Positions 62,521 through 64,000 of a stretch of DNA of 64,000 bases are shown piece by piece; position 1 is the first letter of the stretch, and each line of letters begins with the position of its first letter. The notes under the pieces were generated by a model, which worked only from the letters and a program-made list of their open reading frames with translations, was not told the origin of the DNA and ran no database searches. Both the position numbers and the translations under genes were made by a program. This DNA comes from Amoebophrya sp. A120 (taxonomy: Eukaryota; Sar; Dinophyceae; Syndiniales; Amoebophryaceae): positions 5,330,258 to 5,394,257 of the forward strand of contig CAJINV010000004.1 of the NCBI GenBank assembly GCA_905178155.1, written 5' to 3'.

Positions 62521-64000
62521 TTAAATTCTGACTTGCCTTGGCGCGCCGAGCGGGCCGCCTCCACTGCCGGCGTTGCCTTCCATGACGCCGTTGCGGATTT
62601 GGTCAGCGATGCTGGTCATCCCCGCGGGCCCGTGGGGCATGAAAATCGTCGTTGCGGTCCCCTGGGCCATCTTTTCGAGCGTGTCGAAAAACTTATCCAC
62701 TGCAATTATGTCTGGGCCAGGGAGATTGCCAGATTTGTCATGCTAGTCTGGCATGACTCTGGAATCTGTATTGCGTGGCAGCCCGCAGTTTGTTCTCATG
62801 CGAAATATAATGCCAACACAGAACCATGAACAAAGTTGTGATGCTTGGTGGCGCCTTACAGTGCGTTTATCATTCAGTGACTTGCACCACAACTTTCCAG
62901 ACCCAGATATATTTGCATTTGATAAAACTGGGTGAGCAGCAGGAGCTCGGTGACTTTCTCCGGACTCGCGTGGCCGTCCTGAAGCAGTGTCCTGAGTAAA
63001 AACGTCCCCGCCCCAGAGTCAAGAAGATGGAGATTTTGCAACACAAACCTAGAAGCTTTGTTAGTCACGCATGACAAGTTGCAGCGCGTAGTGTAGTGCA
63101 GGTTACCAAGGACAGCCGCATTACAAATCCAATTGTCTTGTTTTACAGCATTACAAATTCCAAAACACGATTGGAAATGCCTGTCATGGCGCTGCGCTTG
63201 TCATTGCAAATCTGCATGACAACTCTGGGGTGGGACCGTTTTTACACGGGATAAGCAGCAGAGATGCTTTCAGCCCCTCCACGATGGCGGCCCGCTGCTT
63301 GGCTATACCCTGCCCCTGCAAAAACTTGGACTCCGCCTCCGCTTCCGCGGCTTTCACCTGGGGGTGATACAACACGTCGGGGAGGCACAGCTAGTACCAG
63401 AATGAAGGACTAGGACGACGACATTGTTATTTATAACAAGGACCATGTTGCGTCACTTTTCCATCTTCTCTTTTTTAAACGAAGGCAAAACAGATGAAAA
63501 CCACGTACTTCTAATCAATACTTGTATGATCTTATCCGCCTCTGCCTTGTCCGCGGCCGCGAGCCTGAGCCGCTTATTCGCGTTGATTTGGTTCATGGCG
63601 TCCTTCACCTTTCCGTCTGGATTCACGTCGACCACGAGAGCGGAGTGGATCTGAAACCCGAACTCGGTCATTTTCGACTCCAAGTCCTGCTGCACCTGCA
63701 CGGCCAGTTCGTCCTTCGCGGCAAAAACTTCATCCAACGTCATTTTCGGGACGCAGGACCGGATGTATGGATTGCAAATATGTCTGGGTCTGGAAACTTG
63801 TAATGCTAAAAGTGAATGATAGGCGCGCCACAATACGCAGCTATGCATGACAAATTTTGTGGCTGCCATGTCTTACGTACTCCGCATGATAAACTGCCTT
63901 TTCGCATGACAGATAGGAGGGCTCTTTCTTGCCTATGCAACACAGATTCTCGAGTCATGCCAGACTAGCATGACAAACTTGCATTCTTCCAGACCCAGAC
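62521..64000 (-). CDS. SPFH/Band 7 protein of the hypersensitive-induced-reaction (HIR) type, 3' part
   Basis: Stop TAA at 62521-62523; the 5' part lies beyond the window. Joined exons read [65 protein letters not shown] then [33 protein letters not shown] and [20 protein letters not shown]. This is the C-terminal half of the SPFH domain and coiled tail typical of plant HIR proteins, membrane-associated prohibitin/stomatin relatives found in lipid microdomains. It carries two internal introners, a third at the window edge, and one canonical GT-AG intron, making it a good reference gene for the splicing question. Family identity is strong from memory of conserved motifs. Confidence 0.9.
62694..62924. 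mobile_element. Introner, family A
   Basis: TSD AAACT. Splits the HIR-like protein LTQF|FDTLEK, a contiguous motif in HIR proteins. Confidence 0.95.
62988..63253. mobile_element. Introner, family B
   Basis: Left TGTCCTGAGTAAAAACG; TSD AGCAG. Splits the HIR-like protein ASLL|LQDGHA. Confidence 0.93.
63358..63521 (-). other. Canonical GT-AG spliceosomal intron in the HIR-like gene
   Basis: 164 nt. Minus-strand exon ends ATCATACAA, the intron begins GTATTG and ends CACCCCCAG, and the next exon starts GTGAAAGCC. The join gives [15 protein letters not shown], as expected for HIR proteins. No inverted-repeat ends and no TSD. Confidence 0.85.
63766..64000. mobile_element. Introner, family A, cut by the window edge
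   Basis: Left end TATGGATTGCAAATATGTCT; continues to base 64000, where the right repeat CTTCCAGACCCAGAC has begun. Lies just before IRSCVPKM of the HIR-like protein. Confidence 0.9.

Overview
The window reads as nuclear DNA of a eukaryote, most likely a dinoflagellate or related alveolate. The genetic code is standard, every host gene lies on the minus strand, and the genes encode huge Cys-rich modular proteins. The coding sequence is packed with short inverted-repeat elements that act as non-GT-AG introns. Comparable invasive introns (introners) are known from the parasitic dinoflagellate Amoebophrya, which is my best guess at genus level. That guess is inference from architecture; I could not run a database search.

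Layout, left to right. 1-12486: 3' part of a modular PAN-domain protein gene (MSP-1), interrupted by a decayed 9.96-kb Ty1/copia LTR retrotransposon (1844-11799). The retrotransposon carries a 2.3-kb GC-rich repeat insertion in one LTR. 12826-15915: no convincing gene. 15916-36496: MSP-2. 37943-52576: MSP-3, a paralogue of MSP-2; each encodes about 2,700-2,900 residues. 54254-61607: MSP-4, about 1,000 residues and resembling MSP-1. 62521-64000: 3' part of an SPFH/Band 7 protein of the hypersensitive-induced-reaction (HIR) type. The MSP names are labels for this report only.

The dominant signal is 82 introner-like elements, mostly 145-350 bp. I sort them into ten families by terminal inverted repeat (copies in brackets): A TATCAAATGCAAAAATGTCT (39); B TATCCTGAGTAAAAACGTCC (11); C TATTACAATGAAAAATGCCC (5); D TATCAAAAGGAAAAATCCCC (5); E TATGACAGTGCACAACTCCC (6); F TATCCTCTGCAAAAGTATCG (4); G TATCACACAGAAAAAAGCTG (2); H TATCGCAAGAAAAAACTGTT (7); I with inner repeat GTCAGRRTTGAAATCG (2); J TATGACGTTCTCAAGTGTTA (1). 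Nearly all begin TAT and end ATA, and more than fifty are flanked by a perfect 5-bp target duplication (TSD). Removing an element plus one TSD copy restores the host reading frame at almost every coding site I checked, and at several sites it reproduces the sequence of an uninterrupted paralogue. Splice boundaries are not GT-AG, whereas the HIR gene also has one ordinary GT-AG intron.

The MSP proteins combine PAN/apple-like modules, an SCDExC...CYCGG Cys-rich module, a galactose-binding/discoidin-like module ending CGIxFYxG, a beta-sandwich module with a REKGTWLSKL motif and, in MSP-2/MSP-3, a C-terminal F5/8-fucolectin-like domain. This suggests secreted or surface-bound carbohydrate-binding adhesins; that role is inferred. 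Comparing MSP-2 with MSP-3 shows that the introners inserted after the genes duplicated. In introner entries, 'splits X|Y' gives host residues (minus-strand reading) on either side of the insertion; coordinates were counted by eye and may be off by one or two bases.
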